A stretch of DNA of 64,000 bases from Epiperipatus broadwayi (taxonomy: Eukaryota > Onychophora > Udeonychophora > Euonychophora > Peripatidae), in contig JAQFVV010012535.1 in assembly GCA_028023455.1 (NCBI GenBank), positions 2,544,001 to 2,608,000 of the forward strand, given 5' to 3'. Below, piece after piece: positions 23,216-36,192 of this stretch. The translations under genes and the position numbers were made by a program. Below the pieces are notes generated by a model, which ran no database searches, was not told the DNA's origin, and saw only the letters and a program-made list of their open reading frames with translations. The first letter of the stretch is position 1. The number at the start of each line of letters is the position of its first letter.

Positions 23216-26200
23216 GAAGTGTTAATTAGATTTTAAAAAAAAGAAATGGATTTAAAGTAAATGACTTATGTACAGATGCTCCCATTGCTACATTTAAGAT
23301 TGGCTCATATAAGTCTATTTGAGTTTGAAAATAAGATGGTCATTTTTATTTTCTCAAAATTTCTATATTGTGACTGGGGTGAGTGTATCATTGTAGTTTT
23401 AACATCACTGTTTAATAGTGCATAGATATTATATAGAAATACGTAAATAAAATTAAAGTAGGAGGATTACAAGCAAAAAGGAATGCAAAAATAAAATAAA
23501 GTATAAAACCTATGAAAGTTTACTACTTGATATCAATGTAGATATGAATAAATCTGTATTAAAAAAAATATTGTTTTTTTTTGGTTACATTAATATTTGA
23601 AAATATTTTAGATTTTGGTCTGTCTTTGAAACCTTTTTGGCATGTTAGTATTTTAAAAATATTTAATACATTATTTGATTTTTTTTTTTTTTTTATAAAT
23701 CGTCAGAAAAATTTAATTTTCTGTTAACACTGCATTTCAAAAATAAAGTGTTAAATGATTTAATATTTAAAGAAAACCCACACACAAAAAAATAAAACCC
23801 CAAAGAATTTTATTCTTTTTAACAAGCATGAGAAAAGTCTAACTATAAATTTCCTGTTTTTATGGTTAATATTTTTTATAGATATTTTATTACTGTATAT
23901 AAAAAAAATCAACTCGTTGTATAATTTTTTTAAAAAGTGGAATATTAAAATGTTTTCATTTTTAAACTTAGAATAATAAAGTATTAATTTGTTAAAATAG
24001 ACAAAGGTGGTCATGTGAACGTATTAATTATATGTTAGTTTTTCAAAATTATTTTACATATTTTAATAAAAAAAAATAAAATTATAAAAGTTTTTATTAT
24101 TAATAATATGTATATATGTGTAAATGTGTGAGTAATAAGCATTAACTATGATATATATATATATTGTAAGGATAGCTTACAATCCATTTCAAACCACCCT
24201 TATATATCCACCTCAGTAGACTAAACCTATAAAAAAAAAGAAATAAGCTGAAATAATAGGCTAAATACCTGATATTTAATTTTATGCACAAACATATATA
24301 AATGCACACACATTTAAAGTTTGTTTACTAAGCACCAATCCAAAATAATGTTGAAATGAAATAAATGCTCTTTTTTAATAAAAAAGAAAAGCGTAATCTT
24401 AGGAACCTCTTATATATGTATCAATTATGATTTGTTTGTTGATATGCAGACATCATGGTAGCAGACAGTAATTTAGTTGATGGGGTGATGACCTGAGGTC
24501 AGGTCAATATCTAAGCAACCAAGTGTTGTAAAGTGAGAATAAAATTTTACTATGTAATTTTATTACGGGATTCTATTATATAACATCAATAACAACCATT
24601 AATAAATAACAATAGGTATCTACAACAATAGCAAAGGAAATTAAAAATGCGAGTTGCTAGGCAATAAAAATGTGGTTGAGTATAAAATCAAACCCAAATC
24701 ATTTCCATTCTTTTTCACATTTTATCAAGTGTTACAACAACAGCAAACAGCACATAGCTTAATATAGAACATCAATAAAATGGACAATGTGCTCAAAGGT
24801 ATTATCTATTTTGTATAGGATTTTAAAGTGCTGAAAATTGAAACAGATTGTTATCAACATTTGAAATGGTAAAAGAAAATCAATAAACTTTAGCAGTGTA
24901 ATCAAAGGATTAAATTAATTTCATAGTGATTAAAGACAGAAACTGCACAATAAAAAAAGAAAGAAAAGTTATATAGCCAGCACATACTGACAAGCAATGA
25001 AATAAAACTTTCTTTTATGTAAATTCACTCAGTAACAATCATAAGCTGAAGAAAATTTAAATCTTTCTTTTAATTAACAAACAATGTATATTGGCTAGAT
25101 AAATGTGCCATAGGACCAGAGTACTATCTTAATTGTCAGAGAGCATGATGTTGTAACTTGCTTGTATAAATAATCCTAGAAAATACCCTATGCCTAATCA
25201 GAAGTGACTGAGTAGAGCCTGAAGGACAGTGACATTTGAAATGGAACAACCTTCTCCAACTATTACCAAAGAATCTGGTGAATGATGGAGAAGTCATTGG
25301 AACAGTCTGTATCCAAAAACATCACTGATGTCCAAATTGTAGACTTTAATCAGGAAGATTTGAACATAATCAAAATTATCATGTTATATATTTTTTCTTA
25401 TACATTTGTAAAATTCTGCTTTCATTATTCTAACACTTGGAAATTTCACCATGTTTGCAATTAGGACAGTCCATTCCATAAAAAAGCAACATCATGTGGA
25501 GGTGAAGGTTTATTAAGATAGAAAATATTTTTTTTGTTTGTAAATAAAATTTAGGTTTATTACCTCTGTAGTGACTTGACTTTCAATCATCAACATCATC
25601 ATCATATTATAGTATGAAATGAGGTAAGAATGTTTGATGCTCTTCCATATTAATTTGCAATCATTAGGATAGGACAGAATTTACATTATATGTGTATTTA
25701 TTTATGTTCAATTAATAATTGTTACATTTATTTCATTCTGGTATGAATGATTAATGTTCTAGTGTGGATGTCACTCTTCTATCAACATTATAAACTTGTA
25801 CATAGGGGGAGGGGTTCTAAAGAAGATTCTAGCAGAAATTGGATCATGGAGCCACTGGACACATTGAAATAAAATCTTGTAAGTGGATAGTTAGCTGACA
25901 ATCATTATGACGATGAAATAATATATATATATTCTATTTACGTATTTTAATCAATCTTATCAGGGACATGGGTCAGTTTAATGAATAATTCAGTTTTTGA
26001 AATGGTAGACATGCTTATGTAACACATAAAAGTACATCTTTGGCTATGTGAATAGAATCTCAATTTTTGTTAATGTGTTTTAAATCAAATTGGTTCCTAG
26101 TTTATAAGACTCATTCATACACTCATTCATTAATTTAACTGATTGAATATATTATATATGCACACACATACAGATTATTATAGCACATAACACCACAATA

Positions 26201-26980
26201 GGGTTGGATATATATTAAGTCATGAAAACTGAGTTGTTATGTAAAGTAAATTCATTTCTGAAGATAGCCAAAGGTAACATTTTCCCTGAACTTGAATACT
26301 GAGATGTAATGGAATCTGAAAAAGGGGTGAGGTATGGATGAACTAGGCTAAATTTTATCTAGATTTAAGTCCAATTATGGTGGATATGATCATTGGTTAG
26401 TTACTTCATCACATCAGTCTCAGAATTTTACCCAAAGACCCTAGGTCTGACCATAGTTAGATGCATCCCCTCTTTTCTGGTGGAATACGGAATCATTACA
26501 ATATATATATATAATTTCAAAAAGTCATTACCACCTTATTTTAGCTCTCTTTATGATAAACTTCTGCAATAAATTGAATACCAAACTGTATAATTCTATA
26601 AAATTCTCATTTTTAGATTGATTGGTTTCTGGCTATTGTCATATTTATACCACAGTTAGTTTTACTTGTTATACTAAAAAAGTTAATAATCTTAAAAAAA
26701 AAATTATCAGGTTATAAACTCAGGCTAATTCAGTTGTATAGCTAGCTATATGGATATTACATAGATTAATTTCTATATATTTTTTGAGATCTCAGTTTTA
26801 TAATATCTGTAGCATTCTCCTATCCATTATTTATGAAAGATAGAAAGGTTAATACTAACAACATTACATGCTCTCTCATATTATTCAAGCTTACTATAGA
26901 TGAGTTTATAATAGAATGAGGATAACTCTTCTTAAAGGCATACAGTCATATTGCTGTCATGCATATATATATATTGTAAG

Positions 26981-26985
<5 letters not shown>
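23216..26985. other. Long AT-rich spacer, no supported gene
   Basis: A few less AT-rich stretches (24440-24560, 25150-25480, 26280-26480) carry no recognisable domain. The 60-codon ATG frame at 25282-25464 begins with ordinary-looking residues (MMEKSLEQSVSKNITDVQ), but nothing supports it as a gene. Confidence 0.5.

Positions 26986-26988
<3 letters not shown>

Positions 26989-27036
<48 letters not shown>
26989..27036. repeat. (TA)n microsatellite
   Basis: About 24 TA units. The Ile/Tyr-repeat frames over it are artefacts. Confidence 0.95.
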
Positions 27037-27039
<3 letters not shown>

Positions 27040-29099
27040 AAAAGTGGAATAAACACAGACAAAAATTTTGCAGATATTTTTCTACCTTTCCTGGAATATA
27101 ATAACAACTATAAAGGTTTAAATAATTCTGAATTTAAAATAAAATTTTATTATAAATTAGACATTTAAAAAGGTCTAAATAAATATTAATATTGTATTCT
27201 GATTTTGAAAGTAAAAACAAGCATGTTTTATGATAAAATAGAACTTATAATTGTAAAAATTTCTACTATAAATATTTGAAATCTTTTAATTACCACTTGT
27301 ATACATTTTTCTATTTATGTAGACAATTTTGTAGATCAGGCTTTTTGATAAAATTTCAAAGTTGCTTTCAAAATGATTGGAGAGATAAGAAAAAGTTTTT
27401 AATTAAAAACAGTTTTAATTGGTGTTTTTGTCACCCTACCTGACCCAGACTTGTATGAAAAGGTTGAAAAAAAAAGAGTGGGTGATTAGTTTGGCTAGTA
27501 ATTTTTTTTTGAGAAGAGCTGTCAGAATTGGTTTCCAGAATTATACAGAGTGACCATGAAGATATAATAATGTAAGAGGGGCAAATCCACAAGCTACTCT
27601 ATAGTTCACAATGGTGGAGTTTGAATTCACATGGAGAAAAGGGTCAACTTCAAGTGTTTCATAGCTACAAATGTGTTCTAAAAATGGTTTGCTTGCCTGA
27701 AGTGTATGGCAATCCTAGATGGAAGGTAGATCATGGCATGTCAATAATTATCTGATTATATGTGTCTCAATGATGACACTTACCCATCAGCTTGCCAAGA
27801 ATTGGTACACATAGACCGCTGTGTAAATTATTTTAGTAATTTCTTAAGATGACACTTAAAAATATAACTCAAAGTGCAAATAATAATTTTGCTTGAATTA
27901 AAAATAAAAAAAGTTAAAAGGTAAAGGATTAATAGATGATTCTATATTATAAAGAAAGATGTATAATTAATTAACCTGTGATACTAATATGTATCTATAA
28001 TGATTTTATTTTTCATTTATTAAAAAAAGAGACATTTTAAAAGTAAAACAAACACAAATAATTTTGCTTCAATTACAAATCAAAAATCAAGAATCAATTC
28101 ATTGACAATGATATTTTAAAAAAAAAATATTTCCAAAAAACTTTTAGACTAGAAAAAAAAAGACATTTTAAATTTAAAGATGTTGATAATAAATCAACAA
28201 AATTACCTGCCAAAATTGATTATTTTTCATACTTTTTTTCAATATACACATGTATATGTCAATGTTACATACTTTCAACAAAGAATTTAATTATGAAAAA
28301 TATAAATTTTAATAATTTATTTTGATAAGTTAAAATATATGCTATAAATGCTAGTGTGCATAAACATTTTTATGTGCACAAACATATGTTAACTACATGT
28401 TATAAAAATTAATGTCATTTATTAGTTTCACAAATTTAAATATTTTCTGTTAATCAATTAATATAACACACATCTGTGAAATTATATATACATGTTTAAG
28501 TAAATCTAGCATAAGGTATTTGTATCATTAAATTATAACTTAAAAATTGTAATCATGTATTTTTATTTTATGGCAAGTCAAAGATGTTTAGAAATTATTA
28601 TGTCACATATATATATATAAAAGACATATTTTGTGGATTTATCCATGTTAAAAAATTTAAATATTGATCACACAAGTCATCCACTGGGTGATAAAAGGTA
28701 GAAAGACAATATTAATATATATATATATCAGTATTAATCAGAGAACACATATGTAAAACTTAATCACTTTTAAAATTTTATTAAAGTAGTGTGCGTGATG
28801 CATATATATATGAACGAAGCAATAATTTTATTAATATTTATTGCTGAAAATTAGATTTTTTTTTATATAATTGTAAATCTTTATATATGTATTTTAATTA
28901 AAGTGTTGGAATGTGACAACAAAGAAAAATGGGGAAGGCTTGAAATACTGAAATTATCTTTATCTATAGTCAGACTGTTTTCATTAATTAAAATTCTTTT
29001 ATTAGTTGTTTTCAAATCTTTAAAAATATATCAAATGGTATTTCAGGCCTTATCTGTTTTAAAAATATTTTACTAATTAAATGTGTTTTTTTATTTAAT
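27037..29099. other. AT-rich spacer, no gene seen
   Basis: A slightly GC-richer patch at 27430-27830 shows no frame or repeat. The remainder is low complexity with short (TA)n runs. Confidence 0.5.
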
Positions 29100-29404
29100 C
29101 AAGAGATTACAGAGATAGCTGTGGGCAACTGAGATTGCATTCTGGGCAGGATTAAAGGGTGTATAAAAGGAGCCATAGAACAAAAGAAGTTGGTTTTTAG
29201 TCAGTTGAGTTTTAGTTACTTTCAAAGTGTTTCAAGACCTTAACATTTTAAGAGGTCAACAGAAGTTCAGTGCTATGAACTGTGAGTAGAAAAGAAGCAC
29301 TTTTCTCCAGGCCTCTCAGAAGACTGTCTACCTGACGCTGTCACGTTCCATCCATTTGACCGGTCATACAAGATAACTGCCTGCCACTATGCTGCTATTC
29401 TTAG
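29100..29404 (+). promoter_or_regulatory. Possible TATA promoter and 5' exon
   Basis: A clear TATA box (gtataaaagg, 29161-29170) stands out from random AT because of its G-rich flanks. A TCAGTT initiator-like hexamer lies at 29201, about 40 nt from the TATA, slightly long for classical spacing. The following ~200 nt are GC-richer and non-repetitive. They end at a good splice donor (ttag|gtaacc, exon end 29404). The last ATG (29390s) would leave only a few codons before the donor, so the exon is mostly or wholly untranslated. No downstream exon was identified. Confidence 0.35.
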
Positions 29405-31504
29405 GTAACCTTTAATGTGGAGCTGCCTTTAGTATAAAGTCCTTAAATAATTTGTTTATCTAAGATATAATGAAAATCTCACGTTTTATTCGTGTATTAA
29501 TTCATAAATCTCTATTAATTATGCTCTGAAATTTTCTCCCTGTAATCCCTTACTAATATAATGTATTTTAACTTACCTTTCACACTTAATTAATTTATGT
29601 TATATAGTTTATGTGGCTCAATTAAATATTTATGTATTTTGTTTAATGTATAGATATAATTTATTTTCTTTAATATGCCAAAAATCCGCAAATTCACGAG
29701 TTTGAAAAAGGGGGAAAAATAATTGTTTAATTTGGAAAGAAGTGGGGCTTCATTTAAAACTTATCAATAAAGTTTTATTTATATTAAATAGAAATGGCCT
29801 GTGAGTTTAGTTTCATGTTAAATTCATTATTCTTAAAGTCAATTAAAAACTTTTACTGTGGGTGAATTCTGCTAAATTTACTGCTTTGAATTTATTTTTA
29901 AAATTTCATTTTAAAAGATTGTGAATCTTGATTAATATAATTAGTCCATCCTTTCCTGCTGTTGTCTAAAGGGCTAATGTAATCTGTAATATGTATATGG
30001 GAATCGAAATTAAATACAAATTTCGTTAGTTTAATTTCATAGTTAAAAGAGTTATTCTCCGTTATAATTTTCTGAATGATTCTTTATTCAAACATATCAT
30101 TGCGCAGGAGTCAAACCATTTACAGGCTTTCAAATAAAGTATATTAAGTTATTGTACATGTATAATGCTGCTGGCTGACCCTTCCTTTCACTTATGGTAC
30201 TCCCACATATTTTCTTTATGGCTTTGTCATTTGGGGACTTCGGAAATGCGAATCTCCCCACCTACTAATTTTCAAAATCATTCATAATCAGGGACACTAC
30301 TCCCTGTGGAATGTGAGGCTTATGGGGTTAATGTGCTGTGGATGACCGTACATTTTCTGGTTTTTAAACCCAGCCTCTCCATCAATATCGCTCCACCAGA
30401 ATGCACGGGCATATCAAATCTAAGTTCGTTTCAAATATTCTTTTAAAAATGATCGAATATCCAAAACTGCCATGGAGGCCAGATTTCTTTATTACATGCT
30501 AGCATTGTTATTGTTTTAGTTAATGGATTTATGCCTGTTTGACCTTTCATTAGGTGTTGAAAATCATGACTCATTCATAAAATGCGCCAACATGCTAATT
30601 AATCAGTATGTTAATTTTAAAACTGCTTTCTTTTAAAAAAGTTATCGATTCCCATAGACGTAAATTAATGATTGTATAATTTATTCTCATAAATATAGCG
30701 CATTGTTTGTTTCTTATGCATAAGTTCCAAAGACGTCTTTTTCAAACAATGCCAATAAAAATATATATATAATAATGTTCATAAGGTAGATAAATGATTA
30801 ATATTATATATTGTTGCCTGTTTATAAAATCATTTACTACTAAATTGCAAACTATCCTTTATATCATTAATTATCTAAACCTGTCACAATCTTTTATATT
30901 GGTGTTCTATATCCACAGCATTTTACTTGTAAACATTTGTACATTGGCATATTAACTCCGCACAAGTTATAATACACTACATAAAATTATATTCGTTAAA
31001 TAATTGATGTAAAGAGGATTTTATAAAAACAAATCCCAAGTTTTCCAAATGTATAATATCACTCCACGCGTGAAACAATTTTGTAATATACATATGCGTT
31101 TTCTCAATATTTTATTATATATATATATATTTCATGTAAATCCTGGTTTGTTTTTGAATTATTTCTAATTAGCATCTAGAATTATTTTTTTTAGCTAATA
31201 ACTTAGCATTAATAAATATAACTTTAATAAATGTAATTCCTGGACTACTCTGACCTCGATCATCATCATCAGTCTGATCTTATGCTCTACTGCTTTGCCT
31301 TTGGGCCCAGAATTAAAATTTGTGCTGTATCATCAGGATTGTTGTTCATTGGGTCAGAGATTTGAAGAATAGGCAAATAGGTTAGAATTCAGTATTGCTC
31401 CAGACCTGTGTATCTTGAGCATGATCGGATTTGAGGTACTTTTGCTTAGGATTTGAATCTTGTTAAATGAACATACTATTTTGACTGGTACAATATATAT
31501 ATAT
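29405..31504. other. Spacer, no gene seen; possible intron
   Basis: Non-repetitive sequence includes a GC-richer stretch at 30170-30420. No open frame exceeds background. If the exon at 29404 is real, this would be its intron. Confidence 0.4.
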
Positions 31505-31594
31505 ATATATTACCACTTATGACAATGCAAGTATAAGAAGGCCACTATTCAAATTATTCATGTAACAAACTAAGTTTACCAATGCCTTAATTAG
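31505..31594 (+). repeat. ~90-bp direct repeat flanking Penelope copy 1, left
   Basis: Aligns with 33921-34011 at roughly 80% identity by eye (shared ctattcaaattattca, aacaaactaagttta). It ends immediately before the truncated Penelope copy. Confidence 0.7.
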
Positions 31595-31599
31595 CCACT

Positions 31600-32755
31600 G
31601 TACTATAAAATGTAAAGGAATTATAGAATATTATAGGTATGGCAATGATATTGTTATTATTGGAAATGGTAGAAGTAATGATAAGATTTTAATGAATTGA
31701 ATAATAGTAGTTATAAATTTAGGTTTACACTGGAGAAAGAGATACATGGATTAAATTATTCAGATATTTTTTTTTTGTGAAAAGAGGAATGACAAATAAA
31801 ATAGTGGTAAAACATTATATTAAAAATAGAAAAAATAGAAATTTAATTGATCCAAAATTATACCAGCCATGGTGTCAAAAAGTACGGGTTTTAAAGAGAT
31901 AATGATAAAATTACATTAGATAAGAAAGAGGCATATGAGCTAAAATTAGAAGTAGAGAATGATTGTTAAAATAGTATATAAAAGAAAGGTAATTAAAAAT
32001 ATTTTTAGAAATCAAAATATAAATAGTAGAAATAAGTATGATAAGAAAAACTATGAAGATTGTAAGTGGATGACTATTCCACATTCAAGGGAAATATATA
32101 AGAACTTAGTAAGAGAACAATTACCAGATAATGTAAGAATAGCATTAGAAAATAGTTAGTCTTTGGGTAAATGGTTACACAATACAGATAGGATAAATGT
32201 ATTAATAGTAAGGAAAGAATGGTTTGTAAAATTGAATGTGGAAATTGTAATAAGATATATATATAGAACAGACAGAATGAACAATAAGTGATAAAGGGAA
32301 AAAACATGATAGAGCAATTAGTAGGGGAGATATTAGGTCAGGACCATATAAACATTATTTAGATACCGGTCATAAAAAAGAGTGTGAGAAGAATATTACA
32401 GTTATAAAACATATTAAAGATTATAGAAATAGGATATGTTATAAAACTTTATACATCAAGAAAAATTTGAATAGATGTGTAAATATAATTAAAGGTCCAG
32501 CAAAATTAGGTGGAAATTGGGCATTATTAGATAATTAGAAGTATTAAAAGTTATGGTAGATTTGTGAATGAGTTTATAAAAGGAGGGGGGGAGGAGTAGA
32601 ATATTTATTTATATAGGTATATAAAATATATGTGTAGGTATTTATATAGTTTACAAAAAAAATTATATTTATATGGATAATGTTAATTGTATTGTTGAAG
32701 TTAGAATAATGTCCAATAGGTGGAGTAAATGTAATTAATAGATCATTGTAATCAA
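31600..32755 (+). pseudogene. Penelope-like element copy 1, 5' truncated: reverse transcriptase end and GIY-YIG
   Basis: The frame is broken, but the order is clear. A reverse-transcriptase motif C region reads YYRYGNDIVIIGN, where YVDD has become YGND (~31630). The post-motif block FTLEKEIHGLNYSDIF follows (~31720), then VVKHYIKNRKN. Next is a GIY-YIG endonuclease start, CKIECGNCNKIYI (~32235). The segment DRAISRGDIRSGPYKHYL...TGHKKE follows (~32310), then the tail LNRCVNIIKGPAKLGGNW (~32470). It shares family and 3' untranslated region with the copy at 39960-41390. The catalytic Asp change and the stops show it is inactive. Confidence 0.75.
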
Positions 32756-32756
32756 T

Positions 32757-33178
32757 AGATCTTTAGCTACAAGAGAATATACATGTAAATGGAAAAAAAA
32801 AAAAAGGGTGATTTATTTTGTAAATTATGTAAGGAAGGAATAGAAAGTATTAGGTATTTGTTAATTGAATGTAAATGCTTGAAAACAGAAAGGGTACATA
32901 TAATGAAGTTATGGAAGAATAAATATGAAAAAAGTGATTATACAGAAAGTGAATTATTGGTTTTTATGCTGGGTTTGGAAAAAGATAAAGGGGATTTAGA
33001 TATACATGTTATAGAGTTGACAAAGATTATGTTGTGGAAATGGGATGGAGCAGAATATGGGAAAATTTAGAGTGGGGAATGGAAAATAAAGTGGCTAATA
33101 GGTTTATCTGGGCATAATTGCCGAGATATTCTTGACTTCATTTAAGGAGAAGCCACAATACATCACATCACATCACAT
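32757..33178 (+). pseudogene. LINE 3' end, copy 1, inserted in Penelope copy 1
   Basis: It encodes the C-terminal end of a LINE polyprotein: SLATREYTCK, then KCxxC-type CKLCKEG, then YLLIECKCL, a Cys/His cluster typical after the reverse transcriptase. The 93-codon frame runs 32789-33070. The 3' end is a conserved 'atttaaggagaag' block followed by a (catca)-like tail. It is heavily 5' truncated. It interrupts Penelope sequence that is continuous in the other copy. Confidence 0.65.
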
Positions 33179-33788
33179 TGTTGAGTGTTATAGTAGTAAG
33201 GAATGGGATAAGAGAATAGATGCATTAATAAAGAATAGGGAGTTGGAGAGATGGAGAATTAGTATGGAGAGTAAAAAGAGTTTAAATATATGTAGAAGTA
33301 AACAGAACATTGGGTGCGAGTTAATTTATGATAATAATAAGGAAAGTAGTTTATTGTTTAAGGCTCGAATTGGATCTTTAGCAACAAAAGAATATACATG
33401 TAAATGAAAAAATATGGGTGATTTATTCTGCAAATTGTGTAAGGAAGATATTAAAATATTAGGCATCTATTGATTGAATGTAAATGCTTGAAAGCAGAAA
33501 GGGTACAAATAAAGAAGTTATGGGAGAATAAATATGAACAAAGTGATTATACAAAAGTAGGTTATTGGTTTTTATGCTGGGTTTGGGAAAAGATAAGGGG
33601 GATTTAGATATAAAGGCCATAGAGTTGACAAAGATTATGTTGTGGAAATGGGATAGAGCAGATTATGGGAAAGCTTAGAGTGAAGAATGAAAAGGGAAGG
33701 TAAAGGGGCTAACAGGTTTCTTTGGACACAGTTGCTGAGAGATTCCTGACTCCATTTAAGGAGAAGTCATGGTACATCACATCACATA
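33179..33788 (+). pseudogene. LINE 3' end, copy 2, directly behind copy 1
   Basis: Same family as copy 1 but with a longer 5' part: KEWDKRIDALIKNRELERW and KKSLNICRSKQNIG precede the GSLATKEYTCK and FCKLCKE cluster. The 91-codon frame at 33132-33407 covers this, and beyond it the frame is broken. It ends in the same atttaaggagaag block and acatcacatcacat tail. Its start abuts the microsatellite tail of copy 1, so it either inserted there or arose as a tandem copy. Confidence 0.65.
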
Positions 33789-33920
33789 TGATATATAAAA
33801 CTTTACATCTTGAAAAGGTATCAATAGAAGATAAAAACTGGATTGATTATTAAATAATTGTAAATATAATTAGATATTTGTTTCAATTTTATTTAGATTG
33901 ATTATTATATTAAAATTCAT
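33787..33920 (+). mobile_element. Displaced 3' end of Penelope copy 1
   Basis: Sequence from tgatatataaaactttacat to gattgattattatatta matches the 3' end of the copy at 41270-41395. It is thus the downstream piece of the element split by the LINE insertions. Confidence 0.7.
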
Positions 33921-34011
33921 ATATATTACTGCATATGGCAATGCAAGTACACGGATGCCTCTATTCAAATTATTCACACAACAAACTAAGTTTATCAATA
34001 CCTTACTTTTA
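33921..34011 (+). repeat. ~90-bp direct repeat flanking Penelope copy 1, right
   Basis: Partner of 31505-31594, lying directly after the element's 3' end. Confidence 0.7.
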
Positions 34012-34830
34012 GTACTTGTATCCATAACAACTCACCATATATCAACCCAATTTCTTTTATCCTGGAACATCATAGTTATAAGATTTACAGTTCACAATGA
34101 TACTAAATTTTAATAATCATTATATAATCCTTAATAAGCATAACCATTCACACCAAAATTATTATGTGGACTGTTTGCAAACATGTATTACATATAAAGC
34201 AAAAATATTTTAAAGTATTACCATTGTTGAAATTTAAAAGAACTTGGGAAATCGGAGAAAAAAATGCATACCAACAATTCACAATAAAATTATTATTAAT
34301 GAAAATAATGTCTTTATTTTTTTAAAAATCTAAAGTCCTAAATTTTGGTTTTCAGCAGGTTTGTTGAGTGATCTATCATTTTTCCACTACACTAAAAATT
34401 AAGGGTATAATTTATTATTCAGTTTCTCCTTAATAAGATCTTCATTCTTTTTAATTTTGGCTTCTCTATTTCTTTTTAACTTACTCAAACTTGTCTTAGT
34501 TCTTTTGATTTGTTATCATTTACATTCAAAACTGCAAAGTGATTTCTGTTAGTATTTTTAAAAGCAATTTATGTGTTCATTAGATTGGATTGAGGATGAT
34601 GGGAAGACCTATAATTGTTACATTTTTATTTACAACTGTCAAACTCGCACAGTTCACAACTTTGACACCATCCACCTCAGATAAATACAGTAATGATTAT
34701 TAATAATCATTTACTAAACTAGAGATTATCTCTAGCACAGATATAAACTTTAAACCTCAGTTAAAGATGTAACAATTTACTATAGATAAATACTCTTCAT
34801 ATAATAGAGATATATATGAGAGATAGTGAC
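34012..34830. other. Spacer, no gene seen
   Basis: AT-rich sequence with no recognised structure. Confidence 0.5.
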
Positions 34831-34832
34831 CT

Positions 34833-34878
34833 GGACCAACTGATGAGAGCTGGTTCAGCATGAAATCCATCTTGGGGA
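34833..34878 (+). ncRNA. Hammerhead-ribozyme-like motif, copy B (best core)
   Basis: All conserved parts are present in order. Helix I strand ggaccaa comes first, then CUGAUGA (34840-34846). Helix II (GAGCUG, loop GUU, CAGCAU) has one mismatch next to the core. GAAA (34862-34865) follows, then a two-pair helix III (AU-CC-AU), then C as the nucleotide before cleavage, and UUGG closing helix I. Short helix III and short helix I are typical of the minimal type I hammerheads reported in Penelope-like elements and SINE-like repeats. No tRNA boxes were seen close downstream, so this may be a truncated unit. Confidence 0.55.
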
Positions 34879-36192
34879 ACATTTGTCTTTTAGTGTATCT
34901 TTATTTATATGAATTTAAAAAGAATGGGGAAGTATGAAGATTGTTTAATATATCTATAAAGGCTTATAATATTTTTCATTTTTTATTAAAAGTTTAGTAT
35001 TCACTGATCTATTTTGCGTTTTGCTCCTACGTTTTCTTCTTGTAATTGAAGACGTCTATTGCTGAATGTAAAAGATGAAAACAATTTGATTTCTTTGAAA
35101 TATTTAAAAATCTATTGGCAATAAATTAACAAAATGTATTAGCCATTTTTCTTTCTTATTTCTGCTGTTAAGTTTATATTGATCGACAATATTTTTCATT
35201 TTTCAATTTTATCATTCTAATTGCAAATCGTTAAAAGTAAATTTTGTATTTAAGTTTCGAAAATACATACACACACATATATATATTAAGATTTAACAAT
35301 TATCGACAATTTCCATAATATTGTTCAATTTAATTAAAAAATTTAAATAACCTTGCTAAATCAATTTAGTCATTAAAATGAATTTTATATAATATGCAAA
35401 TAATAATTTAAAATTAAATCTTATAATCTTATTATGTTTTTATTTGTTCATACGTTTTTTTTATTGGTTCAAATGCTTTTTTTAAAGTTTTAAATTAAAT
35501 TTTAATTAGTGTGATATATTCAAATAAAAAAACACATTATTTTAATATGTAATTAAAATTTAATATAACTCAGTATATTTTATGATTATAGTTTTTATGT
35601 ATGAAAATATAAAAGATTTCTACTAATAATCGATTCGCTTTTGGTGAATAAAATTAAAAAATCTTTGAATTAGAAACGGAGTCTCTTTATCTTTAATATG
35701 AAATAATTTTAAATTATATTAAATGTTTTTTTCCCAACTTAAATATGTTTTTTACGTTATTATTTGTATTTGTAATTGTTCTTTTATCTAATTCATTTTA
35801 CTTTTATTTTCTATTATCTATATCTATCTAAAAAACATTGTAAGGTTTCAATATATATATATTTGTGGTTATTAAATGGTTACATTTTTCTCTTTAGTTT
35901 CAGGATATGTAATGTTGTTAAATTTTAAGAAATTATGAGTCTATTGTCAAAGAATAGTTATTGTTGATTTTAAAATAATGATACTACTTATATAATTTCA
36001 CTTATTAAAAGAATAATTGAATTTTCTTATGTCGTACTTGCTATATGGAAAATTAAGTTTATTAGTATTATGCAGAGAAATAAATATTGCCACTTCTCCC
36101 CCCCCCCCCAAAAAAAAAGTGAAACAGAATTATACCAAAGATGAAATATAGTTTTTAAAAACTATTGATAAAACTTCCTTGGTAAATAAATA
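34879..36192. other. AT-rich spacer, no gene seen
   Basis: Low-complexity sequence with a poly(C)-poly(A) run at about 36099-36118. Confidence 0.5.

Noticed and set aside
25282-25464. 60-codon ATG ORF
   Set aside because: No recognised domain, and the second half is AT-driven hydrophobic sequence.
26916-27168. Ile/Tyr repeat ORFs
   Set aside because: Artefact of (TA)n. The same applies to 41379-41564 and, for Cys/Val, to 63796-63999.
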